Assembly (NCBI GenBank): GCA_016873165.1 | Contig: VGXV01000010.1 | Span: 1-64,000 of the forward strand | Origin: Planctomycetota bacterium | Lineage (GTDB): Bacteria > Planctomycetota > Brocadiia > Brocadiales > Brocadiaceae | Direction: 5' to 3' | Length of the DNA stretch: 64,000 nucleotides | Shown: positions 38,173-46,145 of the stretch, piece by piece | How positions within the stretch are numbered: the stretch's first letter is position 1 | Layout: every line of letters starts with the position of its first letter | Made by a program: the position numbers and the translations under genes | The notes under the pieces: model-generated | What the model was told of the DNA's origin: nothing | Seen by the model: only the letters and a program-made list of their open reading frames with translations | The model's database searches: none

Positions 38173-38565
38173 CTATACCTCCATAACATTCACTCCTGCT
38201 TGCTTTGATACGTCTGATAAGGTTCTATCCAAAGAGACTACAGGACATTTATGTTTTAATGCACATGATATTATATAAGCATCATACGCATAGATATTAA
38301 ATTTTTTTGAAAGTTCTATGGAGTGGATTAAATCGACATCTAATAGCCTGATTGGTATTTGACGATAAATGTTAATTGCTTTACGTACTTGGGCCAGAGT
38401 TGCTTGCTTCCTTTTGAACATCGCTGAAAAGGCATTTCCAACTTCCCAATGAACGGATTGCGGGGCAATAATATCAACACCACTTGTGAGTTCAATAAGT
38501 CTTTGCTTTTCCGGCTCATTAGCGATAACAGCAATAACTGCTGAAGTATCAATGACGATATTCAT
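38173..38565 (-). CDS. PIN-domain toxin, VapC-like RNase
   Basis: A 130-residue PIN domain. The four acidic residues of the metal site are visible: D6 in IDTSAVIAV, the Glu in VHWEVGNAF (about 42), the Asp in YAYDAYIISCA and the Asp in VSLDRTL. VapC toxins cleave tRNA or rRNA when freed from the antitoxin. It is the first gene of the leftward pair and is followed by the Phd-type antitoxin gene. A palindrome just upstream (38582-38593) may be the autoregulatory operator. Confidence 0.9.
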   Translation of the reverse strand: MNIVIDTSAVIAVIANEPEKQRLIELTSGVDIIAPQSVHWEVGNAFSAMFKRKQATLAQVRKAINIYRQIPIRLLDVDLIHSIELSKKFNIYAYDAYIISCALKHKCPVVSLDRTLSDVSKQAGVNVMEV

Positions 38566-38581
38566 AAAGTGAATTTAACAT

Positions 38582-38593
38582 GTACAATTGTAC
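38582..38593. promoter_or_regulatory. Perfect 12-bp palindrome, candidate toxin-antitoxin operator
   Basis: GTACAATTGTAC lies 16 bases upstream of the toxin start. A second hairpin-like palindrome (ATTCTTT..AAAGAAT, about 38605-38621) and an ATTATTA repeat follow farther upstream. Autoregulation by the toxin-antitoxin complex at such sites is the rule for this class. Confidence 0.45.
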
Positions 38594-38723
38594 TCGTCAA
38601 TACTATTCTTTAGAAAAGAATGGTTGCCGTATTATTATTTAATAATAATGTAATGTATCATTTCAAAAACACATAAGACATTTTTAACACTTCACAATCG
38701 CCTACTGTATTTATCCGATAGTA

Positions 38724-38752
38724 TTGCAAAAAAGGAATATTCCTTATACAAT
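38724..38752 (+). promoter_or_regulatory. Strong predicted promoter of the channel/vWA operon
   Basis: TTGCAA (38724-38729) and TACAAT (38747-38752) are 17 bases apart, each one mismatch from consensus. Transcription should start near 38759, giving a leader of about 90 bases before the ATG at 38848. An ATG at 38755 would lie at or before the start point and is therefore rejected. Confidence 0.6.
38732..38745. promoter_or_regulatory. 14-bp palindrome inside the promoter spacer, probable operator
   Basis: AAGGAATATTCCTT is a perfect palindrome lying wholly between the -35 and -10 boxes of the operon promoter. A dimeric regulator bound here would either block RNA polymerase or, if MerR-like, twist the spacer. 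The regulator is not encoded next door. Confidence 0.5.
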
Positions 38753-38847
38753 CTATGTATAAAACAATGATGATAAACGGTATTAACCATTATAAATACC
38801 TGTTTGAAAATAGGTTAGGGCAAAAGATTATTGAATCGGTATCAACT

Positions 38848-39705
38848 ATGAATAGATTTTTAAAAAGTACAATGATTGTCCCTTTCGGACTTCTTATTTT
38901 TGTAGTGGTTTTGTCGGTAAATTGTGCGTCGCAAAAGAAGGTTGATTCAAAAGAGGCACATAAAGACAAAAAAACAGTGGAAGAAACAGAACCTGCGAAT
39001 ACGAAGACGGTACAAACAGAAAATGCCATACGGGAAGATGTTGAACCATCCGAAGAAATGGCGCCAACGAATGAAAAAAGCGCCTTAGAGGGTATAAAAA
39101 AGGAACTGGACGAATCTCTGGCAGGATTTAATGAAGCATTGCTGAAAAAAGAAGCAAGCACAAAACAGGAAGGATCCGGTTCTTTTACAGGAAATGCCCC
39201 TGCCGGTGTGACGCAGGATGAATTGGGTAATTTAACGAAAGAATTAGACAAATCTCTGATAGAATTTGACGATATGCTGCTCAAAGAAAAGAATGAAATC
39301 CAGGAAAGAAAACAGAGCAAGATAAATGGCACGGGAGAAAATGGAGCGGCGGCATCACAAAAAACAGGAGACAAAGGAACAAGCGCCGGAAGTTCCTCCG
39401 GCAAAACAAATTCCGGAGGGAATGCCCGGAGGGAAACAGCAGGAGAAGGTCATGAAGGTGAAGTATCTCATGAAGAGGGGCATGGAACATCATCAGGCGC
39501 CGGCAGCCAGGGGGATATGGCAGGAACAGGCGGCAGTTCAGCTTCCGGCACACAAGGGAGACCGACATACGGAAGCGCACAGGATGATGATGTTGTTGCA
39601 CGCCAGATTCGTGAAGCGGCGGAAAAGGAAACCGATCCTGTCCTGAAGGAAAAACTCTGGAAAGAATATGAAGAGTATAAAAAAGGAAAAAGCGGGAATG
39701 AGTGA
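38848..39705 (+). CDS. Putative lipoprotein with duplicated helical motif and disordered tail
   Basis: A 285-residue exported protein, not recognised. A signal segment (about 8-24) is followed by LSVNCAS; the Cys suggests a lipoprotein, although Asn before it is unusual. A charged region then holds two copies of an approximately 18-residue motif, KKELDESLAGFNEALLKKE and TKELDKSLIEFDDMLLKEK, likely amphipathic helices. The last third is Gly/Ser/Thr-rich and disordered, with a short charged helix at the end. It is the first gene of the nine-gene operon and its stop overlaps the start region of the next gene. Confidence 0.7.
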   Translation: MNRFLKSTMIVPFGLLIFVVVLSVNCASQKKVDSKEAHKDKKTVEETEPANTKTVQTENAIREDVEPSEEMAPTNEKSALEGIKKELDESLAGFNEALLKKEASTKQEGSGSFTGNAPAGVTQDELGNLTKELDKSLIEFDDMLLKEKNEIQERKQSKINGTGENGAAASQKTGDKGTSAGSSSGKTNSGGNARRETAGEGHEGEVSHEEGHGTSSGAGSQGDMAGTGGSSASGTQGRPTYGSAQDDDVVARQIREAAEKETDPVLKEKLWKEYEEYKKGKSGNE

Positions 39706-39707
39706 CT

Positions 39708-40922
39708 ATGACTATTTCTATTCGTAAGTATCATATAATTTTTTTTGCCCTTCTCTTTCTCACCTCATGTGCCGGTTTAAATTCCCGAAAGATAGCGCAA
39801 ACGGAGATTCAGCAGGCACAGCAGCAGGTTCCCGAGGAAGAGTTGCTGGATATTGGCATAATGGTTTTTGAAAGTGAAGAAATTACGGAAAAGCAATCGA
39901 AAAAAGAAGGCACCAATCCGGAGGTAAGGAAGGCGGAGAATCATTTTGTTTCCTACCATTTGAAAAATACGCTGGAACGAAGCGGCCACTGGGGTATGGT
40001 TCGTGTTACCCCGCTGGAATCCGAATCTGCAGACGTTCTGATAAAAGGCGGGATCGTCGAGTCAAATGGAGAGAATCTCGTCGTTGCTATTACCGTGAGC
40101 GATTCTGCCGGCAATGTCTGGCTGAAGGAAAAATATAAGGCCACTGTCACGGAAGGCGCTTATAAAGATAATGTTTCCGGAGAAAAAGACATTTTTCAGG
40201 GGCTCTATAATGCCATTGCCAATGATATGACAAATTACAGGAAAAAGATGAATCCTGAAAAAATTAAAGAAATACGCGCCGTAACACAACTAAAATTTGC
40301 CAGATACTTTGCGCCGCATGCGTTTGAGGGGTATTTGGAAGAAAGTAAGAAAAATACATTCACCTTGAAACGTCTTCCTGCTGATAATGATACCATGATG
40401 GCGCGTATCCTGGAGAGCAGGGAACGGGTGTACATGTTTGAGGATACCATTAATGAATATTATGAAGGATTTTACAATGAAATGTGGGCTCCTTATGAAG
40501 AATGGCGGAAGCTGAACCTGACGGAACGCATCGCGTTAAATGCGCAAAAACGGTCTGCCTTTTTAAGGCAGGCAGGCGGCGCCATGCTGGTTGCGCTGGG
40601 TGTTATGATGGAAGTACAGGATGTGCATGATTCAGCCATATTAACCGGCGGGTTGGTAATCATTGGGGGACAGGTGTTTTTAAGCGGATTGAATATTTCA
40701 AAGCAGGCACAAATGCATTACGAAACACTTGAAGAACTTGGCGAATCTTTTGGAAGCGAAATGAAACCTGTTGTGCTGGAGTTTGAAGGCAAAAAATACG
40801 AATTAACAGGTACTGCCGAAGAACAGTATAAACGGTGGAAAGAGATACTCCATCAGATGTATTACGTTGAAACCGGCTTTTTACCCCCCGAATCCCCTGA
40901 ACAGAATGATTCTCAGGAATAA
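39708..40922 (+). CDS. Lipoprotein with beta-rich domain and hydrophobic helices
   Basis: A 404-residue lipoprotein. The signal peptide ends in the lipobox LTSC (Cys near residue 21). Residues 40-180 form a beta-alpha domain (DIGIMVFESEE, then ADVLIKGGIVESNGENLVV, then VWLKEKYKATV) resembling LpoB/CsgG-type periplasmic domains; this is a weak comparison. A helical middle follows, then two hydrophobic helices (about 280-320) that might enter a membrane, and a charged C-terminus. ATG at 39708, or GTG at 39702 which overlaps the previous stop. Second gene of the operon. Confidence 0.7.
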   Translation: MTISIRKYHIIFFALLFLTSCAGLNSRKIAQTEIQQAQQQVPEEELLDIGIMVFESEEITEKQSKKEGTNPEVRKAENHFVSYHLKNTLERSGHWGMVRVTPLESESADVLIKGGIVESNGENLVVAITVSDSAGNVWLKEKYKATVTEGAYKDNVSGEKDIFQGLYNAIANDMTNYRKKMNPEKIKEIRAVTQLKFARYFAPHAFEGYLEESKKNTFTLKRLPADNDTMMARILESRERVYMFEDTINEYYEGFYNEMWAPYEEWRKLNLTERIALNAQKRSAFLRQAGGAMLVALGVMMEVQDVHDSAILTGGLVIIGGQVFLSGLNISKQAQMHYETLEELGESFGSEMKPVVLEFEGKKYELTGTAEEQYKRWKEILHQMYYVETGFLPPESPEQNDSQE

Positions 40923-40932
40923 CCGGAAGTGT

Positions 40933-42519
40933 ATGGTGAACGACAACAGAGATCAGACAAAACAACCCGAAGAAACCTACGTGGTATCATCTGGCGAACC
41001 GTCTTCAGGCAACCGGGATAAATTCATAACCCCCCTCAAAATTACGGCAGATGAAAAAAAAGTCATTCACTCCGCAGTCAAAAAAAACGTTGTTTTGAAG
41101 CGTGCAATGCTGGCCTCCGGCATAATAGGCGTCATTGTTGCCGTTTTCTGGTTATTCATGTATTTATCGCAAAAGCCCGCTCCTTCTGTGACGGCTTCAC
41201 AGGAGAAAAGAATGCCGGACGGAGCGTCACAGGAACAAACATCAGCCGTTCCGGTTTCAAAACCGGATACGGGCAAAAAGAATGTCCGTAGCACAGAGCA
41301 GAAGAATACGGCAGTGCAAAAGCTTTCCGGCTATTTGTTGTTAAAAAAAGAATTGGATAAAAAAGGGGCGTCAGAGTGGGGAGGTGAATTGTATGAGGAG
41401 GCAATCAGGTTCAGTAAAATAGCAGATGATTCTTTTATCAGAAAGGAATTCGATGGTGCGTCGGAAAACTATGCCGCCGCAACCGCACTATTGACAGAAA
41501 TGAACGATGGCATCAATGATGCCTTAAGCCGCGTTCTCGATGAAGGACAGCAGGCGCTTGTTGAAGGGAATGGCGCTCTGGCGCAGAAGAGGTTTCAGGT
41601 TGCGTTGATGATTGACCCTGAAAACGGCTTTGCCCGGCAGAATCTTGAAAGGGCTAAAAATATTGAAAAAGTTATGGCTTTTATCGCTTCGGGGGAAAAA
41701 CATGAAAAAAATAATGAGCTTTCTGCCGCGTATGATAAATATCAGGAGGCGGCAAATCTTGATCCCGAATGTGTAGAAGCACAAGCGGCATTGAAGAGAG
41801 TAGAAAAACTGATCGCAGACGAAATGTTTCAGCAGCTCATGTCAGAAGGGTTTCTCGCGTTGAACGGCAATAATTATGAGGATGCCCGAACATTTTTTCT
41901 GAAAGCCGGGTCCCTGAAACCGGGTTCTCATGAGGCGAAAGATGCGCTGACACAGGCAGAGATAGCTATCCGATTGGCGCATATTGAAGAACTGAAGAAA
42001 AAGGCATTAGCCGCTGAAGAGTCCGAAGATTGGGAGGGGGCTCTTTCTTCGTACCAGGAGATATTAAACGTAGATGGCGCCATTCAGTTTGCCATTCAGG
42101 GGAAAGAACGCACTGCGCAGCGTAGTGAACTGGAAAAGCTCATGCGTCAATATCTGGAGACGCCGGGTCTTTTAGAATCAGACCAGAACATTGAAAAGGC
42201 AACAAAACTGATGTACGAAGCGAAACAGATAGAACCAAAAAGCCTCCGTTTTAAGCAGTTGTTAAAAGAATTTGATGAATTGATAACATTGGTTCAGACA
42301 CCGGCGCCGGTAATTATAGAATCAGATGGCATGACGGAAGTAATCGTATATAAAGTGGGAAAATTAGGACTCTTTAATACACGGGAGATGAAACTGAGGC
42401 CGGGGAAATATACCATTGTGGGCGCCAGAGACGGGTATAAGGATGTGAGGCTGAACATTTTGGTCAAACCGGAACAGGAACCCATACGTATTACGGTAAA
42501 ATGCACTGAAAAAATATGA
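40933..42519 (+). CDS. Membrane-anchored TPR-repeat protein with PEGA-like end
   Basis: A 528-residue protein with about 57 cytoplasmic residues, one membrane helix (58-78, GIIGVIVAVFWLFMYL), a Pro/Ser/Thr linker, and a periplasmic part of about eight helical repeats of TPR type (for example AYDKYQEAANLDPECVEAQ). The last 60 residues (LRPGKYTIVGARDGYKDVRL) are a PEGA-like beta domain, also found in the next protein. TPR arrays bind partner proteins, so it may be a scaffold of the complex. The start is the ATG at 40933 with GGAAG upstream; an upstream in-frame ATG overlaps the lipoprotein gene. Confidence 0.78.
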   Translation: MVNDNRDQTKQPEETYVVSSGEPSSGNRDKFITPLKITADEKKVIHSAVKKNVVLKRAMLASGIIGVIVAVFWLFMYLSQKPAPSVTASQEKRMPDGASQEQTSAVPVSKPDTGKKNVRSTEQKNTAVQKLSGYLLLKKELDKKGASEWGGELYEEAIRFSKIADDSFIRKEFDGASENYAAATALLTEMNDGINDALSRVLDEGQQALVEGNGALAQKRFQVALMIDPENGFARQNLERAKNIEKVMAFIASGEKHEKNNELSAAYDKYQEAANLDPECVEAQAALKRVEKLIADEMFQQLMSEGFLALNGNNYEDARTFFLKAGSLKPGSHEAKDALTQAEIAIRLAHIEELKKKALAAEESEDWEGALSSYQEILNVDGAIQFAIQGKERTAQRSELEKLMRQYLETPGLLESDQNIEKATKLMYEAKQIEPKSLRFKQLLKEFDELITLVQTPAPVIIESDGMTEVIVYKVGKLGLFNTREMKLRPGKYTIVGARDGYKDVRLNILVKPEQEPIRITVKCTEKI

Positions 42520-42552
42520 AAAAATCATGGAGAAACAAAGGCAGGCACAGGT

Positions 42553-44655
42553 ATGGAATACATTCCGAAGGATAAAATAATTGAACCGGTGCCGTTCCGG
42601 CATGGCCCCGGCCTTAAAAAGCCGGGATTATCTTCCCTGTTTAAACACCCTGTGTGGATTTTTCCGGGGATAGTGCTAATTTGCCTTTCATTCTTTGCCT
42701 GGATTATCTTTACTGCAAAACAGATTGAGATACAGGTCGATCCCCGGCCTGACCGGGTTTCCATCAAGGGGAGTCTTATAACACCCCGGTTTGGCAAGTA
42801 TTACCTTCTTCGTCCGGGAAACTATATTCTGAAGATATCAAAAAAAGGGTATCGCCAGGTTGAGGAACCTTTGACAGTTTCGGAGGAAAAAAACCAAAAA
42901 AGTAATTTTGTATTGGAAAAACTTTCCGGCTTTTTAACCCTCACAGCGCATCAGGAGGGTCAGCCATCGATAATTATTGAAGGCGCTGCTGTTTACCTCG
43001 ACGGTGAAGAAATTGGCACGACTCCTCTTTCCGGCATTGAGGTGAAACCGGGACTCCGGAAACTGGTCATTGATGCGGAAGACTATAAAGAATTTGAAAC
43101 GCAACTGGAGATCGAAGGAATGGGTAGCCGGCAATCGGTTGCTTTTGCATTGATACCCGGATGGGCTGAGGTAAAGATACAAACGCTTCCCCAGGCGGCG
43201 GAAGTTTTTATTGATGGCGCCAATAGGGGAGAAAGCCCTTTAATCCTTAAGCTTGCAGAGGGCGCTTACCAGCTTGAAATTCGCGCGGAGCATTTCAAGA
43301 CATGGAGGTCTCAATTAGATGTTCAGGCAGGGCAACCACTGGTTTTTGATTCTGTTCAATTACAACCGGCGGATGGAATCCTTTCTCTGAGAACCGAACC
43401 TTCAGGGGCAAATGTTATGGTTGACGGAACTTTTGCAGGGCAGACACCGGTAAATATTAACCTTTCACCGGAAGCCGAACATCTTATACAAATATCAAAA
43501 GCAGGCTATGAAAATATTGAACAAAACGTAACAGTCGTTTCGGAAGAAACAAAGGAACTCGATCTGGAATTGACGGCAAATACAGGAGTGGTTAATTTCA
43601 GGGTTGCCCCTTCTGATGCGGAACTGTTTATTAACGGAACATCATATGGGATCGTTCCGGAAAGTGTAAACCTTGTTGCAGTTGTACAAAGTGTTGAAAT
43701 AAAGAAAAAAGGGTATGAATCATATCAGACGGAGATTACTCCTCTTCCCGGCTTTCCTCAGGAAATAATTGTTACTCTGGAAAAAACGGTTCATCCAGCA
43801 GGGGTTCCTTCAGGCACAGTCAGGGCCATGAATGGTTCTTTGCTTGTTTTAGTTCATCCCGCTTCATTTGTCATGGGATCATCACGCCGGGAACAGGGGA
43901 GAAGATCAAATGAGACGTTGCGGAATATTGTTTTGAAACGGCCTTTCTATATGGGGGTGCGTGAAGTTACCAATGAAGAATTCAGGCAGTATCTGAAAGA
44001 GCATAATTCCGGTTCATTCAGGGAGCACAGCTTGAATCATAAAGAGCAGCCGGCGGTGCAGGTAAGCTGGGAACAGGCGGCGTTGTATTGCAACTGGTTA
44101 AGTGAAAAGGAAAAACTGCCGGAAGTATATATGAAACAGGGAGAAAAACTGGTGGCCAGGTATCCGCTTCCCGATGGATATCGGCTGCCTACGGAGGCGG
44201 AGTGGGAATATTGCGCCCGTTTTGGCGGCAATAAGGAAGTGTTGATGTATCCCTGGGGAGATACCTTTCCGCCTCCTGCGAAAACCGTCAATATTGCCGA
44301 CCGTTCCGCTAAGGATGTGGTATTTCCCATCCTGGATGATTACAATGATGACTATCCGGTGGCAGCTCCGTCTGCCTCATTTAAGGCAAATACACTGGGC
44401 ATCTATGATCTCGGCGGCAATGTTGCCGAATGGTGCCACGACTATTATACTATATATCCCTACTCTCCGGAAGAGCGGTATCAGGACCCTGCAGGGCCGG
44501 AGGAGGGCAAGCATCATATTGTGAAAGGCTCAGGCTGGAGCCATGCCAGCATTAGTGTATTGAGATCGGCATACAGAGATTACAGCGATGACAAGCGTAT
44601 CGATGTGGGATTTCGCATCTGCCGGTATGCGGGGCGTAATAACAAAAAGGAATAG
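42553..44655 (+). CDS. Membrane PEGA-repeat protein with SUMF1/FGE-like domain lacking catalytic cysteines
   Basis: A 700-residue protein. One membrane helix (about 35-55) is followed by four PEGA-type beta domains (VYLDGEEIGTTPL, VFIDGANRGESPL, VMVDGTFAGQTPV, LFINGTSYGIVPE). Residues 425-695 are a formylglycine-generating-enzyme fold: GSSRREQGRRSNE, the FYMGVREVTNEEF motif, RLPTEAEWEYCAR, LGGNVAEWCHDYY and VGFRICR. The segment where true FGEs carry the catalytic Cys pair reads GSGWSHASISVLRSAYR, so the domain is probably structural, as in GldJ/GldK of type IX secretion. It lies just after the TPR gene in the operon. Confidence 0.85.
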   Translation: MEYIPKDKIIEPVPFRHGPGLKKPGLSSLFKHPVWIFPGIVLICLSFFAWIIFTAKQIEIQVDPRPDRVSIKGSLITPRFGKYYLLRPGNYILKISKKGYRQVEEPLTVSEEKNQKSNFVLEKLSGFLTLTAHQEGQPSIIIEGAAVYLDGEEIGTTPLSGIEVKPGLRKLVIDAEDYKEFETQLEIEGMGSRQSVAFALIPGWAEVKIQTLPQAAEVFIDGANRGESPLILKLAEGAYQLEIRAEHFKTWRSQLDVQAGQPLVFDSVQLQPADGILSLRTEPSGANVMVDGTFAGQTPVNINLSPEAEHLIQISKAGYENIEQNVTVVSEETKELDLELTANTGVVNFRVAPSDAELFINGTSYGIVPESVNLVAVVQSVEIKKKGYESYQTEITPLPGFPQEIIVTLEKTVHPAGVPSGTVRAMNGSLLVLVHPASFVMGSSRREQGRRSNETLRNIVLKRPFYMGVREVTNEEFRQYLKEHNSGSFREHSLNHKEQPAVQVSWEQAALYCNWLSEKEKLPEVYMKQGEKLVARYPLPDGYRLPTEAEWEYCARFGGNKEVLMYPWGDTFPPPAKTVNIADRSAKDVVFPILDDYNDDYPVAAPSASFKANTLGIYDLGGNVAEWCHDYYTIYPYSPEERYQDPAGPEEGKHHIVKGSGWSHASISVLRSAYRDYSDDKRIDVGFRICRYAGRNNKKE

Positions 44656-44657
44656 TC

Positions 44658-44999
44658 ATGCGAATAATAACAATAATTGGAATGATTCTTTTCCTTGCAA
44701 ATATTTCTTATGCAGTGGCTGTCCGGGAAGATGACCGGCCAGGGGCGCAAGGGATGAAAAGCGAGAAAGTTCAGACCATGTGGTGTCCTCTGGCGGATAT
44801 CATCGTGCTTGCACAGAATGACCATGCGGATGCCGCCGAACCGGGACAGCCTGTGCATGCAGAGGAAGAGGGGCAGGAAAAGATACAGCAGGAAAATGAT
44901 TCTCCGGAGCAGGATAAAAAAAAGCCGGAGGTAAAGGATTTTGAGCCATCGGAAAAAATTGATGCGGAAAAAGCGGTGGATTTCCCCGCGGATATATGA
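44658..44999 (+). CDS. Small exported acidic protein
   Basis: A 113-residue protein with a signal peptide (hydrophobic core 4-18, likely cut after AVA) and a mature part that is acidic and lacks predicted structure, rich in Glu, Asp, Gln and Pro. Two residues after the start of the mature protein have little similarity to known folds. An AAAAGGA site and a 2-base gap to the PEGA/SUMF1 gene show it is in the same operon. It is not recognised and may be fast-evolving. Confidence 0.6.
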   Translation: MRIITIIGMILFLANISYAVAVREDDRPGAQGMKSEKVQTMWCPLADIIVLAQNDHADAAEPGQPVHAEEEGQEKIQQENDSPEQDKKKPEVKDFEPSEKIDAEKAVDFPADI

Positions 45000-45012
45000 A
45001 AAACTTTGTAAC

Positions 45013-45125
45013 AGTTCACCCATTTTGGATTTTTCCAGTACTTGAAAAAGACACACCCCTGGCCCCTCTCAAGAGGGGAATACAAAAGTCCCCTCTTGGG
45101 AGGGGATTTAAGGGGTGGGTGAACT
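45013..45125. repeat. Palindromic element with AGTTCACCC ends
   Basis: A 113-base element bounded by perfect 9-bp inverted repeats AGTTCACCC/GGGTGAACT. Inside are ACACCCCTGG/CCTCTCAAGAGGGG and TCCCCTCTTGGGAGGGG arms, which pair across the middle. With the MITE just downstream it fills the 331-base gap inside the operon. Confidence 0.65.
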
Positions 45126-45143
45126 TTAAAGAATAAAATAAAT

Positions 45144-45284
45144 GTAACACTTTAGTTTTTTGAAAAAACATAATTTCTCAGCTATTTTGCAACCCTGACA
45201 GGGTTTTAGAACCCTGTCAGGGTTAAACCGGGAAGCAGGATTTGCCTTATGTTATTACAATTTTTCAAAAAACTAAAGTGTTAC
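45144..45284. mobile_element. IS66-type MITE, copy 1
   Basis: A 141-base non-coding element. Its ends are perfect 24-bp inverted repeats beginning GTAACACTTTAGTTTTTTGA, and it is flanked by an 8-bp direct repeat AAATAAAT (45136-45143 and 45285-45292). GTAA ends and an 8-bp duplication are the marks of IS66-family transposition. The core holds two small palindromes, AACCCTGACAGGGTT and AACCCTGTCAGGGTT. It needs a transposase encoded elsewhere. It sits between the small exported protein gene and the channel gene. Confidence 0.8.
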
Positions 45285-45330
45285 AAATAAATACGTTTCA
45301 GGAAATATTCCTAACTATAAAGAGGTTGCC

Positions 45331-46134
45331 ATGAAAAAAAGATTCCCACTGTCGTCGGAATTTGTCTATCAGTTGTTTTCATTATTTATCAGCGTAATTT
45401 TGTTGCATGCAATCTATGCGGCAGTAATTCGTCCTAAAGCGGATGCATTTTTAGCCGGGGAAGCAGCATTGATGAAGGATGACCCGGCACATGTAACACG
45501 GAGTTCTATCCTTGTAATAATCAGCGATTACGAACAGGAGGCATGTTTTATACTGATGGTATGGGCATTGTCCATAATGGGCTATAAGGCCGTCTCAACC
45601 CATAAACACCGAAGATTATTGGAATCAGACCTGGTGCCGCTGGCGGAAGGGGTGCGCATTCTTCCTGAAGATACGAAAGACCTTTCCCGGCAGATTCAGG
45701 GCTTGCCGCCTGATCAAAGGAGAGCGCTTCTTTCCCGTGTGTTGCTGGCTGCCCTGCAGCGCTTCAGCTCGACACACAATATCCAGGATGTTTCCGACGT
45801 TGCGCACTCGTATTGTTCCGCAGAGGGAGAGAGGCTGGACGCGGAATTGTCCATGGTCAGATATATTGCATGGGCTATTCCTTCCATAGGATTTATTGGA
45901 ACGGTGCGGGGCATAGGTTTAGCCCTCGGACAGGCTCATAAGGCTGTGCAGGGAGATATATTTGATGTTACCAAGAGCCTGGGGATAGCCTTTAATTCTA
46001 CCCTGATTGCTCTTTTAATCAGCATCGTTCTTATGTTTGTCCTGCATCAGTTGCAACTGATGCAGGAGCGCTATGTGCTTGATTGCGAAGCATACTGCGA
46101 AGAGAAACTCACATGTCGTCTGCACAAACGCTAA
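45331..46134 (+). CDS. MotA/TolQ/ExbB-family proton channel subunit
   Basis: A 267-residue membrane protein. It has hydrophobic segments at about 12-30 and 62-88, a cytoplasmic helical part, and two C-terminal membrane helices in the order of the family (VRYIAWAIPSIGFIGTVRGIGLAL at about 177-200, SLGIAFNSTLIALLISIVLM at about 216-236). The core motif PSIGFIGTVRGIGLAL and the Thr/Ser in the last helix line the proton path in ExbB/TolQ/MotA. It should form the stator ring of an ion-driven machine with the two vWA proteins encoded downstream as ExbD/MotB counterparts. AAAGAGG precedes the ATG. Confidence 0.88.
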   Translation: MKKRFPLSSEFVYQLFSLFISVILLHAIYAAVIRPKADAFLAGEAALMKDDPAHVTRSSILVIISDYEQEACFILMVWALSIMGYKAVSTHKHRRLLESDLVPLAEGVRILPEDTKDLSRQIQGLPPDQRRALLSRVLLAALQRFSSTHNIQDVSDVAHSYCSAEGERLDAELSMVRYIAWAIPSIGFIGTVRGIGLALGQAHKAVQGDIFDVTKSLGIAFNSTLIALLISIVLMFVLHQLQLMQERYVLDCEAYCEEKLTCRLHKR

Positions 46135-46145
46135 GGGAATAAAGT

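Noticed and set aside
38755-38847. ATG at 38755 as start of the first operon protein
   Set aside because: It lies at the predicted transcription start and would put about 31 polar residues before the signal peptide.
42553-44655. Active formylglycine-generating enzyme (sulfatase maturase)
   Set aside because: The segment that carries the catalytic Cys pair in active enzymes has none here, and no sulfatase gene is nearby.
45144-45284. Interpretation as a rho-independent terminator
   Set aside because: Perfect ends with flanking 8-bp duplications and a second copy elsewhere show a mobile element, although it may also form a hairpin in RNA.
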